DNA of 29,935 nucleotides. It comes from Nautiliaceae bacterium (GTDB taxonomy: Bacteria; Campylobacterota; Campylobacteria; Campylobacterales; Nautiliaceae). A program made the translations under genes and the position numbers. The notes beneath the pieces were generated by a model, which saw nothing but the letters and a program-made list of their open reading frames with translations, did no database searches and had not been told where the DNA came from. Location of the stretch: contig JALTBU010000077.1 in the NCBI GenBank assembly GCA_027008345.1, positions 1-29,935 of the forward strand, in the 5' to 3' direction. Of this stretch, positions 1 through 9,150 are shown in pieces (position 1 is the stretch's first letter; every line of letters starts with the position of its first letter).

Positions 1-745
1 TACCTTCCATAACAGCTTCTTTTATATTCTTAAATCTTTCCATAACTTCTGCATCTATATTACCAAGATCGCTTAAAATTACAACTCCTCCCTCTTTTAT
101 AGCAGAATCTGGAATAATTTCAACATTTTCAAATTTATCTTTTAAAAATTCAGCATCTTTTGGATTCACTTTGATTTTGATTTTTGTAGCTTCTTTTATA
201 TCTTCCATTAAAGCTTTTGCAAGATTATATGCGACTTGTTCAGATTCTTTTGATATTTCTTTTTGTATTACTTCTTTTGCTATATCAAGTGCAACTGAAA
301 TAAGCTCTTTTTCTACTGAAAGTATTTTTTCTTCAAAAATTTCGTTGATTTTATCAATTTTTTTAATTGATTCTTCAAGCAGGGATATTCTTTCTTTAAA
401 TTGATTTTCACATTCTTTTTTACCCTCTTCCACTCCCTGTTTATAACCTTTATCATATGCCGTTTTTTTCTCAGTTTCTATTCTGGAATTACATTCCTGA
501 ATCTGAGCTTCGAATTTTTGCTGAGCTGATGCAATATTTTGTGATAATTCCTCAATTTTCAAAAGAAGTTTTTCAATAATTTCATTATTGTTTTTATTTT
601 CATTATTATTTGGTATTGCATTCTCTTTTGGATCTTCTTGCATAACTGATTTAATATTTTCTTTTTCTTCGGTACTTATTTCTTTGAATTTATATTCTTT
701 TACAATATGTTTATCACTTCTTCCGCCATTAATTATTTTACTCAA
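1..745 (-). CDS. fliH: Flagellar assembly protein FliH (C-terminus outside window)
   Basis: Open frame of 248 codons without a stop from position 745 to the window edge, so the gene is 3'-truncated here. FliH binds and regulates the flagellar export ATPase FliI at the cytoplasmic face of the export gate. The protein starts MSKIINGGRSDKHIVKEYKF and continues with an Asn-rich linker, a long charged coiled coil (LSQNIASAQQKFEAQIQEC), the typical FliH segment GYKQGVEEGKKE, and the C-terminal region containing KVNPKDAEFL and SDLGNIDAEVMERF. The start chosen is TTG at 745-743, which overlaps the end of fliG by 8 bp and follows a good ribosome site (GGAAGAGGTAA) inside fliG. The ATG at 729-727 is out of frame and meets a stop after nine codons. 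The family call rests on the sequence pattern and on its place just after fliG. Confidence 0.9.
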   Translation of the reverse strand, partial: MSKIINGGRSDKHIVKEYKFKEISTEEKENIKSVMQEDPKENAIPNNNENKNNNEIIEKLLLKIEELSQNIASAQQKFEAQIQECNSRIETEKKTAYDKGYKQGVEEGKKECENQFKERISLLEESIKKIDKINEIFEEKILSVEKELISVALDIAKEVIQKEISKESEQVAYNLAKALMEDIKEATKIKIKVNPKDAEFLKDKFENVEIIPDSAIKEGGVVILSDLGNIDAEVMERFKNIKEAVMEG

Positions 746-1763
746 TTACCTCTTCCTCCGAACCTATTGAAACTTTCCCTTCTTCGGCAAGTTTTTGAAC
801 TACTTCTATAACTTTCCTCTGGGCAGCTTCTACTTCTTTAACTTTTACAGGTCCTAAAAACTGCATCTCCTCTTCAAACGCCGCTGCAGCCCTTTGAGAC
901 ATATTGGCAAGGAATTTCTGCTTTAATTCCTCTGGTGCACCTTTTAGAGCAATCATAAGAGTATTTTTGTCTACTTCTTTTAAAATTTCTCTTATTGCGG
1001 TATTGTCAAGTTTTAATATATCTTCAAATGTAAACATTTTCTCTTTAATCTGTTCAGCAAGTTCATTATTAATCTGTTCTATATGTTTAAGTGTAGATTT
1101 TGCGGCCTTTTGACCTAAACGGTTAAAAATTTCAGCCACAAATCTAACTCCTCCAATTTCAACCTTATAACCTGTAAGTGATTCAAGTTTTGTTTCAAGT
1201 ATAGCACTTACTTTTTTAATAACCTGAGGTGAAATATCCCCAAGATTGCTCATCCTCATCAATACCTCAGCCCTTATTTCATCTGGAAAATAACTAAGAG
1301 TTTCAGCAGCACTTGTAGGATCCATATGTGCTAAGATAAGTGCAATTGTCTGTGGATGTTCGTTCACGATAAAATCCGCAAGCTGTTGAGGTTTGACTTT
1401 TTGTAAAAAACCAAAATTCTGCTCACTCTGTAAAGATTTGGCAAGTTTATCAAGAACTTTTTTAGCTTCCTCAGGACCTAGCGCTTTATAAAGTATTTCT
1501 TTTGCATATTCAAGTCCACCACTTGCAATATATTGATTTGATTGAAAAATTACATAAAATTCTTCTAAAACCGCTGCGGCAACAGCTTTGTCAATTGTTC
1601 TTGCTGTGGCTATATATTTTGATATTTCAGTAATTGCCTCTACATCCATATATGAAAAAATCTGTGCGGTTAAATCTTCTCCTAACTGAATTAACAATAT
1701 TGCAATTTTTTCAGGCATCGAAAGTTCGTCTAATACAGCCTGCTGTTGAGGTGATAAAGCCAT
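738..1763 (-). CDS. fliG: Flagellar motor switch protein FliG
   Basis: 341 aa, the normal length. FliG forms the upper part of the flagellar C-ring, binds FliF of the MS ring and contacts MotA stators, carrying torque and the direction switch. Visible are the N-terminal FliF-binding domain with EKIAILLIQLGED (about residues 18-30), the middle-domain signature EHPQTIALILAHMDP (about 134-148), and a C-terminal torque domain (FTFEDILKLDNTAIREIL and onwards) with alternating charged residues. It lies 10 bp after fliF and overlaps the TTG start of fliH by 8 bp, so the three genes are very probably co-transcribed. Confidence 0.97.
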   Translation of the reverse strand: MALSPQQQAVLDELSMPEKIAILLIQLGEDLTAQIFSYMDVEAITEISKYIATARTIDKAVAAAVLEEFYVIFQSNQYIASGGLEYAKEILYKALGPEEAKKVLDKLAKSLQSEQNFGFLQKVKPQQLADFIVNEHPQTIALILAHMDPTSAAETLSYFPDEIRAEVLMRMSNLGDISPQVIKKVSAILETKLESLTGYKVEIGGVRFVAEIFNRLGQKAAKSTLKHIEQINNELAEQIKEKMFTFEDILKLDNTAIREILKEVDKNTLMIALKGAPEELKQKFLANMSQRAAAAFEEEMQFLGPVKVKEVEAAQRKVIEVVQKLAEEGKVSIGSEEEVIE

Positions 1764-1773
1764 TTTTTTCCTT

Positions 1774-3453
1774 TTAAGATTCCGGATGTTCCTCTTTAAT
1801 CAAATTTTCAAGTACTTTTGCAACCTGTTCAGTATTTTCTTCTACTATTTTTGTAACTCTTTCAAGTAACACTTCGTATTTAAGTTCCTCTTCGTTAATA
1901 TCACTTGAAATGCCTAATTGCTGTTCGACTTTTTCTTTTAATTCTTTAATTTTATCATAAGTTGTTTCTATTTCTTCTTCATTAATTTCTACTTCATGTT
2001 TTACAGGTTTTTCTTCTTCAACTTTAACTTCAAGCATTTTTTGAGAAAACGGAACTATTACTTTTTTATAAAAAATAAATAAAATTATTGCTAATAAAAG
2101 ATACTTTATTATTGGCAAAAAAGGTCCTAAATACATTGATACTTTTTCCATAATCATTCCTGTCTTTGATGAAGAAGCATTAACTCCTGAATTTGCAAAT
2201 TCAAAAGATGAAACTGTTACACTATCCCCTCTTTTGGGATCAAAACCAATTGTGTTTTTAACAAGATTTTCAATATTAGCTAGTTCTATTTTACTCAAAG
2301 GAATAAATTTAATGTTTCCTTTTTTATCTTTTTGATAATGACCATCAACCACTACTGCTGCTGTGATTCTTTTAATTTTAGCAAGGGGCTCTTTTACATC
2401 TTTTACAGTTGTGGAAATTTCATAATTTGTAGTTGCTTCACTTTTATTATATTTTTCTACTACATTGTTGCTTTTCATACCTTGAACAGGTCCAATATTA
2501 CTTACAGCACCTGGAACTCCGCCCACTGGTTTAGGTTTTGTTCCTATTTTACTCTCTTCAATTGTCTGTTCACTTCTTACTACATTATTTGGATCATAAA
2601 TTGTAGACTTTGATTTTACCTGTGAAAAATCAAGATCTACATTTACTTTTGCTACAACTTTATTTTTACCTCCAACAATGGGAGCAAGTATACTTACAAT
2701 CTTTTCTTCAAGACCTTTTTCAAGCCTTTTTTTATAAAACATCTCCGTCTTTAAAAGCTCATTGTTTTGTGTAAGTTCATCATTTTCCCCAAGAGGATTT
2801 CCGTACTGGTCAACAATTTTTACATTTTCAGGTTTTAGTCTCGGAACAGCAGAAGCAACAAGATATTTTATTCCCTGTATCTGTTTTGGTGTTAAAATCA
2901 TATTGGGTTTTAATTTTATAAGCACAGAAGCACTTGGAGGCACCTGTTTTGATACAAAAACAGACTGTTTTGGAATAGCGATATTTACCTTTGCACTCTC
3001 GACTGCATCAATTGCCTCAATCGTTCTTTCAAGCTCACCTTCAAGGGCCCTTAAATATTTTATTCTCTCTTCAAAATCAGTTGCCCCAAATGAATTTTTA
3101 TCGAAAAGTTCAAATCCTACGGTGCTTGATTTTGGAAGTCCCTGAGCGGCTATATCAAGTCTTAATTTTGAAACTTTATCTTTTGGTACTTCAATTACCC
3201 CGTCTTTTGGTATCACATATGGAATATTTTTTTTATCAAGATACTGAACAATTAATGCAGCATCCTGAGGCTTTAAATTTTCAAAAAGAATTGCATAATT
3301 GTTTTTCGGTTTCGAAGATGTCGAATTAAATACAATCAAAAAAGCAATTATCGCTACCACTGCGATAATGCTTCCTATTATTACAATACGTTGTTGTTTA
3401 TTTAATTTATTAAAAAAAGCGATTATTTGTTTAAAAAGCGCTTCAAAATTCAA
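1774..3453 (-). CDS. fliF: Flagellar MS-ring protein FliF
   Basis: 559 aa, normal length. FliF builds the membrane-embedded MS ring on which the rod, export gate and C-ring assemble. Sequence signs are a first membrane helix at about residues 22-44 (IVIIGSIIAVVAIIAFLIVF), the periplasmic ring-building motif region (KDKVSKLRLDIAAQGLP, FELFDKNSFGATDFEERIKYLRALEGELERTI) with the characteristic RALEGELERTI, a second helix near residues 450-470 (LLLAIILFIFYK), and an acidic cytoplasmic tail that binds FliG. The start ATG overlaps the hisC stop (ATGA, 3450-3453), indicating translational coupling of a flagellar gene to an amino-acid gene. Confidence 0.97.
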   Translation of the reverse strand: MNFEALFKQIIAFFNKLNKQQRIVIIGSIIAVVAIIAFLIVFNSTSSKPKNNYAILFENLKPQDAALIVQYLDKKNIPYVIPKDGVIEVPKDKVSKLRLDIAAQGLPKSSTVGFELFDKNSFGATDFEERIKYLRALEGELERTIEAIDAVESAKVNIAIPKQSVFVSKQVPPSASVLIKLKPNMILTPKQIQGIKYLVASAVPRLKPENVKIVDQYGNPLGENDELTQNNELLKTEMFYKKRLEKGLEEKIVSILAPIVGGKNKVVAKVNVDLDFSQVKSKSTIYDPNNVVRSEQTIEESKIGTKPKPVGGVPGAVSNIGPVQGMKSNNVVEKYNKSEATTNYEISTTVKDVKEPLAKIKRITAAVVVDGHYQKDKKGNIKFIPLSKIELANIENLVKNTIGFDPKRGDSVTVSSFEFANSGVNASSSKTGMIMEKVSMYLGPFLPIIKYLLLAIILFIFYKKVIVPFSQKMLEVKVEEEKPVKHEVEINEEEIETTYDKIKELKEKVEQQLGISSDINEEELKYEVLLERVTKIVEENTEQVAKVLENLIKEEHPES

Positions 3454-4520
3454 CTAATTTCCCTTAATATTTTCAATAATTTATCATTTTCTTCCGGTTT
3501 TCCTATTGTAATTCTTAATGCATCAAATCCGTAACTTGCCATATCTCTTACAATTATACCTTTTTTTAGAAGCTCATTGGCTATTTTTGTAGATTCAGGA
3601 ATATAAATTACAATAAAATTTGTATAACTTTCAATATAATCAATACCTTTTTCTTTTGCAAAGTTTATGTATTTTTTCATCTCTTTAAAATTGTTTTTAA
3701 TACCCATTTCAACCCATTCATCATCTTCAAGCGCTTTTGAAGAGGCAATTTGAGAAAGGATTGTTATATTAAAAGGTGGTCTTAATTTATGAAGATTTGA
3801 AATAATGTATTCGTTTGCTATACCATAGCCTACTCTCATACCTCCAAGTCCGTATGCTTTTGAAAAAGTCCCTGTATAAATAACATTTTTATATTTTAAA
3901 ACATCTTTTGGTCTTATTTCTTTATTTTTATCTTTATATGCTGCAAATTCCTGGTATGCACCGTCAATTAATATAAGGGTGTTTTCATCAATTTTTTCAA
4001 TAAATTCAAAAACATCTTTTGAATCAAGGCATTCTCCAAGCGGATTGTTTGGCACACATAAAAATATAATTTCCGGCTTTTCTTTTTTATATATTTCATA
4101 AAATTCATCAAGATTATGAGTTGCAGATGCGGTTTTTAAAATTTCAGCTCCAACCTGTTTTGAATATATTTCATACATTGCAAATGTAATACCTGCCATC
4201 AGTACTTTTTTAGGAGAGATGGCGTGTACAGCAAATTCAATAACCTGGTCGCTTCCGGCTCCTATTATAATATTTTCTTTATTAACACTATGTTTTTTTG
4301 CAAGTTTTTCTTTTAATTCATAAAAGCTGTCATCGGGGTATCTATGCATAAGCTCTGCATTTTTTTTAACTTCTTCGATAACCTTAGGAGAAGGACCGTA
4401 AGGATTTTCATTACTTGCAAGTTTTATAATTTCATCTGGTTTTATTCCATATTCCCTTACTACAAGTTCAATTGGTTTTCCAGCTTCATAGGTTTTTAAA
4501 TTTTTTAATTTTTCAAACAT
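3450..4520 (-). CDS. hisC: Histidinol-phosphate aminotransferase
   Basis: 356 aa class I/II PLP-dependent transaminase that converts imidazole acetol phosphate to histidinol phosphate with glutamate, in histidine synthesis; many homologues also act on aromatic keto acids. Visible are the N-terminal LASNENPYGPSP, the Asp/Tyr region LILIDGAYQEF, the PLP lysine in GTFSKAYGLGGMRVGYG (K221) and a C-terminal phosphate-binding Arg region (DALRITIGKPEEND). It sits 9 bp downstream of pheA, which fits a dual role in Phe/Tyr synthesis, and overlaps fliF by 4 bp. The pheA-hisC-fliF order matches the arrangement I recall for Campylobacter. Confidence 0.95.
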   Translation of the reverse strand: MFEKLKNLKTYEAGKPIELVVREYGIKPDEIIKLASNENPYGPSPKVIEEVKKNAELMHRYPDDSFYELKEKLAKKHSVNKENIIIGAGSDQVIEFAVHAISPKKVLMAGITFAMYEIYSKQVGAEILKTASATHNLDEFYEIYKKEKPEIIFLCVPNNPLGECLDSKDVFEFIEKIDENTLILIDGAYQEFAAYKDKNKEIRPKDVLKYKNVIYTGTFSKAYGLGGMRVGYGIANEYIISNLHKLRPPFNITILSQIASSKALEDDEWVEMGIKNNFKEMKKYINFAKEKGIDYIESYTNFIVIYIPESTKIANELLKKGIIVRDMASYGFDALRITIGKPEENDKLLKILREIS

Positions 4521-4529
4521 ATTTATCCT

Positions 4530-5606
4530 TTAACAGTCTTTAAGATAACTTCCAAGCCATATCATATCTTTTTTTTCTATAATTTCTTTTACATTTTTAT
4601 CATCGATATGACCTTCAAAATCAATATAAAACCATGTATTAAATGTGTCGTCTTTATTAGGTCTGCTTTCTATTTTTAAAAGATTAATGTTTTTTTCTTT
4701 AAATTCTTTTAAAAGTTCAAAAAGTGCTCCGCTTTTATGTGAAGTTTTTGCAATTACACTTGTTTTATCATTACCTGATTTTTGTGTTTTAAAATCACTT
4801 ATAATAATAAATCTTGTTCTGTTTGCACTATTATCTTCTATTTTTTCAAATAAAAGGGGAACATTATATAATTTTGCAGCTATTTTGGAACAAATCGCAC
4901 CGCTTAATTCATCTTTTGCTGCAAGTTTTGCAGCTTTTGCCGTTGATTCGGTAGGTATAAATTCGACATCTAAAAGATTATGTGTTTCAAGAAAGTTAAG
5001 ACACTGGTTATATCCTTGTGGATGTGAATAAATTCTTTTGATTTTAGTTATATCATCCTGCAATGAAGCAAATGAATGATGAATATCCATACAGATTTCA
5101 GCTACAATTTTTACGTCATATTTTTTCAATGAATCAAGTGTGATCCCCACAACCCCTTCTGTATTATTTTCAATCGGAACAACTCCATATTTTGCTTCTT
5201 TGTTTGCCACTGTTTTAAAAACTGCTTCAATGTTCAATAAAGGCAAATATTTTGCATTTGCTCCAAATCTACTCTCAGCCGCCTGATGTGTATATGTACC
5301 CACAGGTCCTAAAAACGCTATTCTCTCTTTTCTTTCAAGTGCACGTGATATTGCAAATATTTCAAGAAATATAGCTTCAATCTCATCTTTTCCTAAAATT
5401 CCGTTTTGTTTTTTTGAAAGATTTGTAAGTCTTTGAATAATTTCTCGTTCCCTCTCAGGCCTATAAACAGGAGCATTAGTATTATTTTTTAAATCCCCTA
5501 CTTTTTTTACAATTTGCATCCGTTTATTTAAAAGAGTTAAAATTTCATTATCTATCGAATCAATTTCATTTCTTAATTCTTTTAATTTATTTTCTATATC
5601 ACACAT
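4530..5606 (-). CDS. pheA: Bifunctional chorismate mutase / prephenate dehydratase (P-protein)
   Basis: 358 aa fusion that turns chorismate into phenylpyruvate. Residues about 5-90 are an AroQ-type chorismate mutase (LRNEIDSIDNEILTLLNKRM, with R12, R29 and K40 in the expected spacing). Residues about 97-270 are prephenate dehydratase, with GPVGTYTHQAA, the EST motif (ESTAKAAKL) and NRTRFIII, in which the TRF motif supports catalysis. Residues about 280-358 are an ACT domain for phenylalanine feedback (SGALFELL, ESRPNKDDTFNTWFYIDFEG). The gene overlaps the upstream HAD gene by 8 bp and is followed by hisC. Confidence 0.96.
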   Translation of the reverse strand: MCDIENKLKELRNEIDSIDNEILTLLNKRMQIVKKVGDLKNNTNAPVYRPEREREIIQRLTNLSKKQNGILGKDEIEAIFLEIFAISRALERKERIAFLGPVGTYTHQAAESRFGANAKYLPLLNIEAVFKTVANKEAKYGVVPIENNTEGVVGITLDSLKKYDVKIVAEICMDIHHSFASLQDDITKIKRIYSHPQGYNQCLNFLETHNLLDVEFIPTESTAKAAKLAAKDELSGAICSKIAAKLYNVPLLFEKIEDNSANRTRFIIISDFKTQKSGNDKTSVIAKTSHKSGALFELLKEFKEKNINLLKIESRPNKDDTFNTWFYIDFEGHIDDKNVKEIIEKKDMIWLGSYLKDC

Positions 5607-6357
5607 TCATCCCGCTCCGTATAAATTTTAAATATTCATTAAGATTTTTAAATACAAAATCTGGTTTTTGAATTATCTCATTTTCATTTTTTATTTTTCC
5701 GCTTAAAACAAGTACAGTTGTCATTCCAAATTTTTTTGCAGGAATCAAATCCCCGTATAAATCATCACTTATTATGGTAATTTTATCAAAATTAAAACCT
5801 ATTTTTTTAGCAGCCTCTGTAAAAAATTTTTTACTGGGCTTTCCAAAAACCTTGTAATCTTTTCCTGTGGCATATTTTAACATTTCAAGAATTGCACCAA
5901 GCCCCGGATATCTTTTATTATTTTTTACATAAAGTGAAGTTTTATGCATCCCGTAAAGCTTTGATCCGTTTAGTAAATGCTCTATAATTTCTGATAACTC
6001 ATTAGGAGAAAAAACTTTAATACCTAAAATCACAGCTTGTGGATTTTGAGAAGTTTTGAAATTATTTTGTATTATATTTACAAATTTTTCATTCCCATAT
6101 GGTTTTAATACGGTATTTTTTAATTCATTTTTTATTATCATTAAAGGATCAATATAGTGATTTTTATCAAACTTAAAACCTAAATTTTGTAGATATTTTA
6201 TAAATTCATCAGATTCTCTTTTTGTATTGTTTGTAACCAAAACAAAAGGAATATTTTTTTCATTTAAATAATCAATAAATTCTACTGCTCCAGGAAGTGG
6301 CAGAAAATTTTTATCATCAATTAAAGTCCCCTGAATATCAATAAAATACCCTCTCAT
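5599..6357 (-). CDS. HAD-IIA family (NagD-like) phosphatase, unusual motif I
   Basis: 252 aa haloacid-dehalogenase hydrolase of the NagD/4-nitrophenylphosphatase-like class. Motif I lies at the very N-terminus as FIDIQGTLIDD: the nucleophile D7 is present, but the second Asp expected two residues later is Gln (Q9). Motif II is VTNNTKRE (T and N present), motif III the Lys in FGKPSKKFF, and motif IV IISDDLYGDLIPAKKFGMTT (the Asp pair GD and the preceding DD). Substrate unknown. It lies between lysA (2-bp gap) and pheA (8-bp overlap). My recollection is that Campylobacter has a HAD gene in the same place, which would argue for a conserved housekeeping role. Confidence 0.85.
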   Translation of the reverse strand: MRGYFIDIQGTLIDDKNFLPLPGAVEFIDYLNEKNIPFVLVTNNTKRESDEFIKYLQNLGFKFDKNHYIDPLMIIKNELKNTVLKPYGNEKFVNIIQNNFKTSQNPQAVILGIKVFSPNELSEIIEHLLNGSKLYGMHKTSLYVKNNKRYPGLGAILEMLKYATGKDYKVFGKPSKKFFTEAAKKIGFNFDKITIISDDLYGDLIPAKKFGMTTVLVLSGKIKNENEIIQKPDFVFKNLNEYLKFIRSGMNV

Positions 6358-6359
6358 TC

Positions 6360-7568
6360 TTATACCAAATAATCAATTTCACAGGCAATTAAATCTTCAA
6401 AAGTTTCTCTTCTTCTTATTATTCTATCTTCACCGTTTTCCACAGCCACCTCAGCTGCTCTTGGTCTTGTATTATAATTGCTTGACATTGTAAAACCATA
6501 TGCACCTGCTGAATAAATCACTACCAAATCACCCGGATTTGTCTGAGGCACATCTATATTTTTAGCAAAAAAGTCACCGCTTTCACATATAGGCCCTACA
6601 ATATTTGCTTTTGAAATTTCAGGATTTTCAACAGTACTTAAAACTTCTATTTTATGATATGCATTATATAGACTTGGTCTTATTAAATCATTCATAGCCC
6701 CATCAACAATGACAAATCTTTTATCCCCGTTTACTTTTTCATATAAAACTTTTGTAATAAAATATCCGCCATTTCCTACAAGAAATCTTCCAGGCTCACA
6801 TACAATAGTCACATCAAGTCCGCTTAAAGTGCTTAAAATCGCCTGTGCATAATCATAAGGTTCTATTAATTTTTCATCTTTATATTTGATTCCAAGTCCT
6901 CCACCAACATCAAAAAATTTAATATCTACACTTATAGCTTTTAGACTTCTAACAAGATCTGCAACTATTGCACTGGCTTCTTTGATAGGTTCAAGCTCGG
7001 TGAGCTGACTTCCAATATGAAAGTGAATGCCGACAGGATTTAAAAATTCGCTTTTTTTTGCAAAAATATACATTTTTTTTGCTGTTTCTATATCAACCCC
7101 AAATTTATTTTCATGAAGTCCTGTTGAAATATAAGGATGAGTTTTTGGATCAATATTTGGATTTACTCTGATACTGATTCTTGCAGTTTTTCCCATTTCT
7201 TTTGCAATATCATGAACTCTTGCAAGTTCAGCTTCACTCTCAACATTTATCATCAAAATATCTCTCTCAAGCGCCTCTTTAATCTCATCGTCTCTTTTAC
7301 CAACACCGCTGAATATTATCTTATATTTATCAACTCCCGCAAGCAATGCCCTTTTTACTTCACCAATGCTTACACAATCAGCCCCGCTTCCAAGAGAAGC
7401 AAAATGTTTAATAACTGAAAGATTGGAATTAGCTTTAACAGCATATGAAATTATACTTTTTCTTGCTTTAAATGCTTTTTTAAGTTTATTAAACTGCTTA
7501 GTAAAATGATTAAAATCATATACATATAAAGGTGTATCATATTTTTTTGCAAGTTTATGAAAATCCAT
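6360..7568 (-). CDS. lysA: Diaminopimelate decarboxylase
   Basis: 402 aa fold-type III PLP enzyme that decarboxylates meso-diaminopimelate to L-lysine, the last step of lysine synthesis. Visible are the PLP lysine in ISYAVKANSN (K45), the HFHIGSQ motif, the glycine loop FDVGGGLGIKY, CEPGRFLVG, and the dimer-interface active-site segment GPICESGDFF. Start MDFHKLAKKY. It overlaps the lptG-like gene by 14 bp and lies 2 bp before the HAD gene, so it belongs to the compact rplY-to-fliH operon. Confidence 0.97.
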   Translation of the reverse strand: MDFHKLAKKYDTPLYVYDFNHFTKQFNKLKKAFKARKSIISYAVKANSNLSVIKHFASLGSGADCVSIGEVKRALLAGVDKYKIIFSGVGKRDDEIKEALERDILMINVESEAELARVHDIAKEMGKTARISIRVNPNIDPKTHPYISTGLHENKFGVDIETAKKMYIFAKKSEFLNPVGIHFHIGSQLTELEPIKEASAIVADLVRSLKAISVDIKFFDVGGGLGIKYKDEKLIEPYDYAQAILSTLSGLDVTIVCEPGRFLVGNGGYFITKVLYEKVNGDKRFVIVDGAMNDLIRPSLYNAYHKIEVLSTVENPEISKANIVGPICESGDFFAKNIDVPQTNPGDLVVIYSAGAYGFTMSSNYNTRPRAAEVAVENGEDRIIRRRETFEDLIACEIDYLV

Positions 7569-8580
7569 TGTTTCTCCTTGTTATATAAATATCAATTATT
7601 AATAAAACTATAAAAATAAAACTCAAACTCCAAAAAGGCAAAACACCCTGTTTGGCAAACTTAAAAAGTATAAGCATTCCTCCCCATACCAAAACACTTA
7701 AACTGACGGATTTTACCATAAAAAGTACAGTATTTGAAATCCTAACGTGAATTGGGGAAATCATAAAAATATAATAGATTAAAGCAATAATACTTAAAGG
7801 AGTAAAAATTTTGAAAAACACAATCGAAAGAATCGTATTCAAATCAATATTTTTAAAAAATTTAAGTGTAATATAAGCATCATATAAAGACATTTCTCTT
7901 AATTTTTGAAGATTTGAAAGAATTTTAGGCTTAAAGTTTTTTAAAAACAATAATCTGCTTTTTTCTTTTATCCATCTATTTTTACCTAAAATCAAAATAT
8001 CTGCATTATTAGTAATCCAAATATTATTTTTAAATTTAGCCTCTTTGGCATAAATAACTTTTGTAACATTTTGATTTGTTATATAAACAACAGTAATTTT
8101 TTTAGCAGTTTTTAAAACAGGATTTAGTTTTTTTATATAAATAACTTTATCGTTATATTTTAGAAAAATATTTTCAGTATTGAGTTTTTTTGCATCTTTT
8201 ATAGCCTGGGCATATTCATTCGTATAAGCAAGTTTTGTGCTTTGAAGTAAAAGCATGATTAAAGTAATAAAAAAAGTACTCAATAAAAATGGTTTAAAAA
8301 TTTTTTTTGGAGAAAAGCCAAGAGAATAAAAACTTACAAGTTCATTAAATTTTATCATTTGATTAAGAGTAAGCAAAAACGCAAAAACAAGAGACAGTGG
8401 ATAAAGAAGAAGTGATGCATAAGTAAAAATATAAAAAAGATAAAGTACTATAAGATTTGATGAAGAAGGCATTTTGGATATACTAAAAAGCATTGATACA
8501 ATTGCATAAAGAAAAGAAACGGAGACAAATATAATCAAAAAATTTTTAAAATATTTTTTTAATATGTATAAAAAATACAT
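7555..8580 (-). CDS. lptG: LptF/LptG family permease (YjgP/YjgQ)
   Basis: 341 aa inner-membrane protein with the LptF/G layout: one or two N-terminal helices (about residues 12-35 and 45-70), the cytoplasmic coupling segment NELVSFYSLGFSPKKIFKPF that contacts the LptB ATPase, a third helix about residues 97-115, a periplasmic beta-rich domain (about 120-240, NEYAQAIKDAKKLNTENIFLK onward), then three C-terminal helices. LptF/G extract lipopolysaccharide for transport to the outer membrane. Only one copy is in this window, so whether it is the LptF or the LptG partner cannot be settled by sequence alone; LptG is chosen from its place between pth and lysA, as I recall it in Campylobacter. It shares a base with the pth stop. 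Confidence 0.82.
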   Translation of the reverse strand: MYFLYILKKYFKNFLIIFVSVSFLYAIVSMLFSISKMPSSSNLIVLYLFYIFTYASLLLYPLSLVFAFLLTLNQMIKFNELVSFYSLGFSPKKIFKPFLLSTFFITLIMLLLQSTKLAYTNEYAQAIKDAKKLNTENIFLKYNDKVIYIKKLNPVLKTAKKITVVYITNQNVTKVIYAKEAKFKNNIWITNNADILILGKNRWIKEKSRLLFLKNFKPKILSNLQKLREMSLYDAYITLKFFKNIDLNTILSIVFFKIFTPLSIIALIYYIFMISPIHVRISNTVLFMVKSVSLSVLVWGGMLILFKFAKQGVLPFWSLSFIFIVLLIIDIYITRRNNGFS

Positions 8581-9119
8581 TAACAGGACTTTTTAGAATA
8601 TTTTGAAGCAGCATTTTGTATATCTTCTATTGCTTTGGCAATATTTTCGAAATTCTTTTTGATACATTCCAATTCTTCATTTGAAAAATTACTTAAAACA
8701 TATTTTATTACATCTTCTTTTCTCTCAGGTCTTCCAACACCTATTCTGACTCTCCAATAATCATTCCCTATATGTTTGTCTATTGATTTAAGTCCATTGT
8801 GTCCGCCACTGCTTCCACCTTTTTTAAATCTAAGCGCTCCTGGTTTTAAATCAATATCATCATGAATTACGATAATATCATTATTATCAATTTTATAATA
8901 ATCCTTTACTAAAACAACACTCTCACCGCTTAAATTCATAAAAGTATTTGGTTTTAGAAAAAGATATTCTCCTGCTTTATATAAATCACCTTTGAATTTT
9001 GAAGAAATTTTTGAAGCATTAAATTTTTTAATAAGATAATCTATTGCTAAAAAACCTATATTGTGTCTGTTTAATTCATATTTTTTACCGGGATTTCCAA
9101 GACCTACAATTAATTTCAT
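8580..9119 (-). CDS. pth: Peptidyl-tRNA hydrolase
   Basis: 179 aa, normal length. It recycles peptidyl-tRNA released from stalled ribosomes by cleaving the ester bond. All signature parts are present: LIVGLGNPGKKYELNRHNIGF with the catalytic H19, the KPNTFMNLSG motif, HDDIDLKPG with the catalytic-site Asp, and GGHNGLKSI. It follows rplY by 31 bp; a good ribosome site (AAAGAGG) precedes ATG. Pairing of rplY and pth is common across bacteria. Confidence 0.97.
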   Translation of the reverse strand: MKLIVGLGNPGKKYELNRHNIGFLAIDYLIKKFNASKISSKFKGDLYKAGEYLFLKPNTFMNLSGESVVLVKDYYKIDNNDIIVIHDDIDLKPGALRFKKGGSSGGHNGLKSIDKHIGNDYWRVRIGVGRPERKEDVIKYVLSNFSNEELECIKKNFENIAKAIEDIQNAASKYSKKSC

Positions 9120-9132
9120 TTAACCTCTTTAA

Positions 9133-9144
9133 CCCCGCAAGGGG
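9133..9144. other. Short GC hairpin between rplY and pth
   Basis: The 12 bases CCCCGCAAGGGG form a 4-bp all-GC stem with a 4-base loop (TTGC on the transcribed minus strand), standing out in an AT-rich gap of 31 bp. No run of U follows on the minus strand, and the pth ribosome site lies just beyond, so it is more likely a local mRNA structure or processing point than a terminator. Weak evidence. Confidence 0.35.
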
Positions 9145-9150
9145 AGAAAA

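Noticed and set aside
2332..3329. Several long plus-strand open frames inside fliF
   Set aside because: They are in antisense frames of a well-supported minus-strand gene, have no ribosome sites and give Cys/Phe/Ser-rich proteins without any known pattern.
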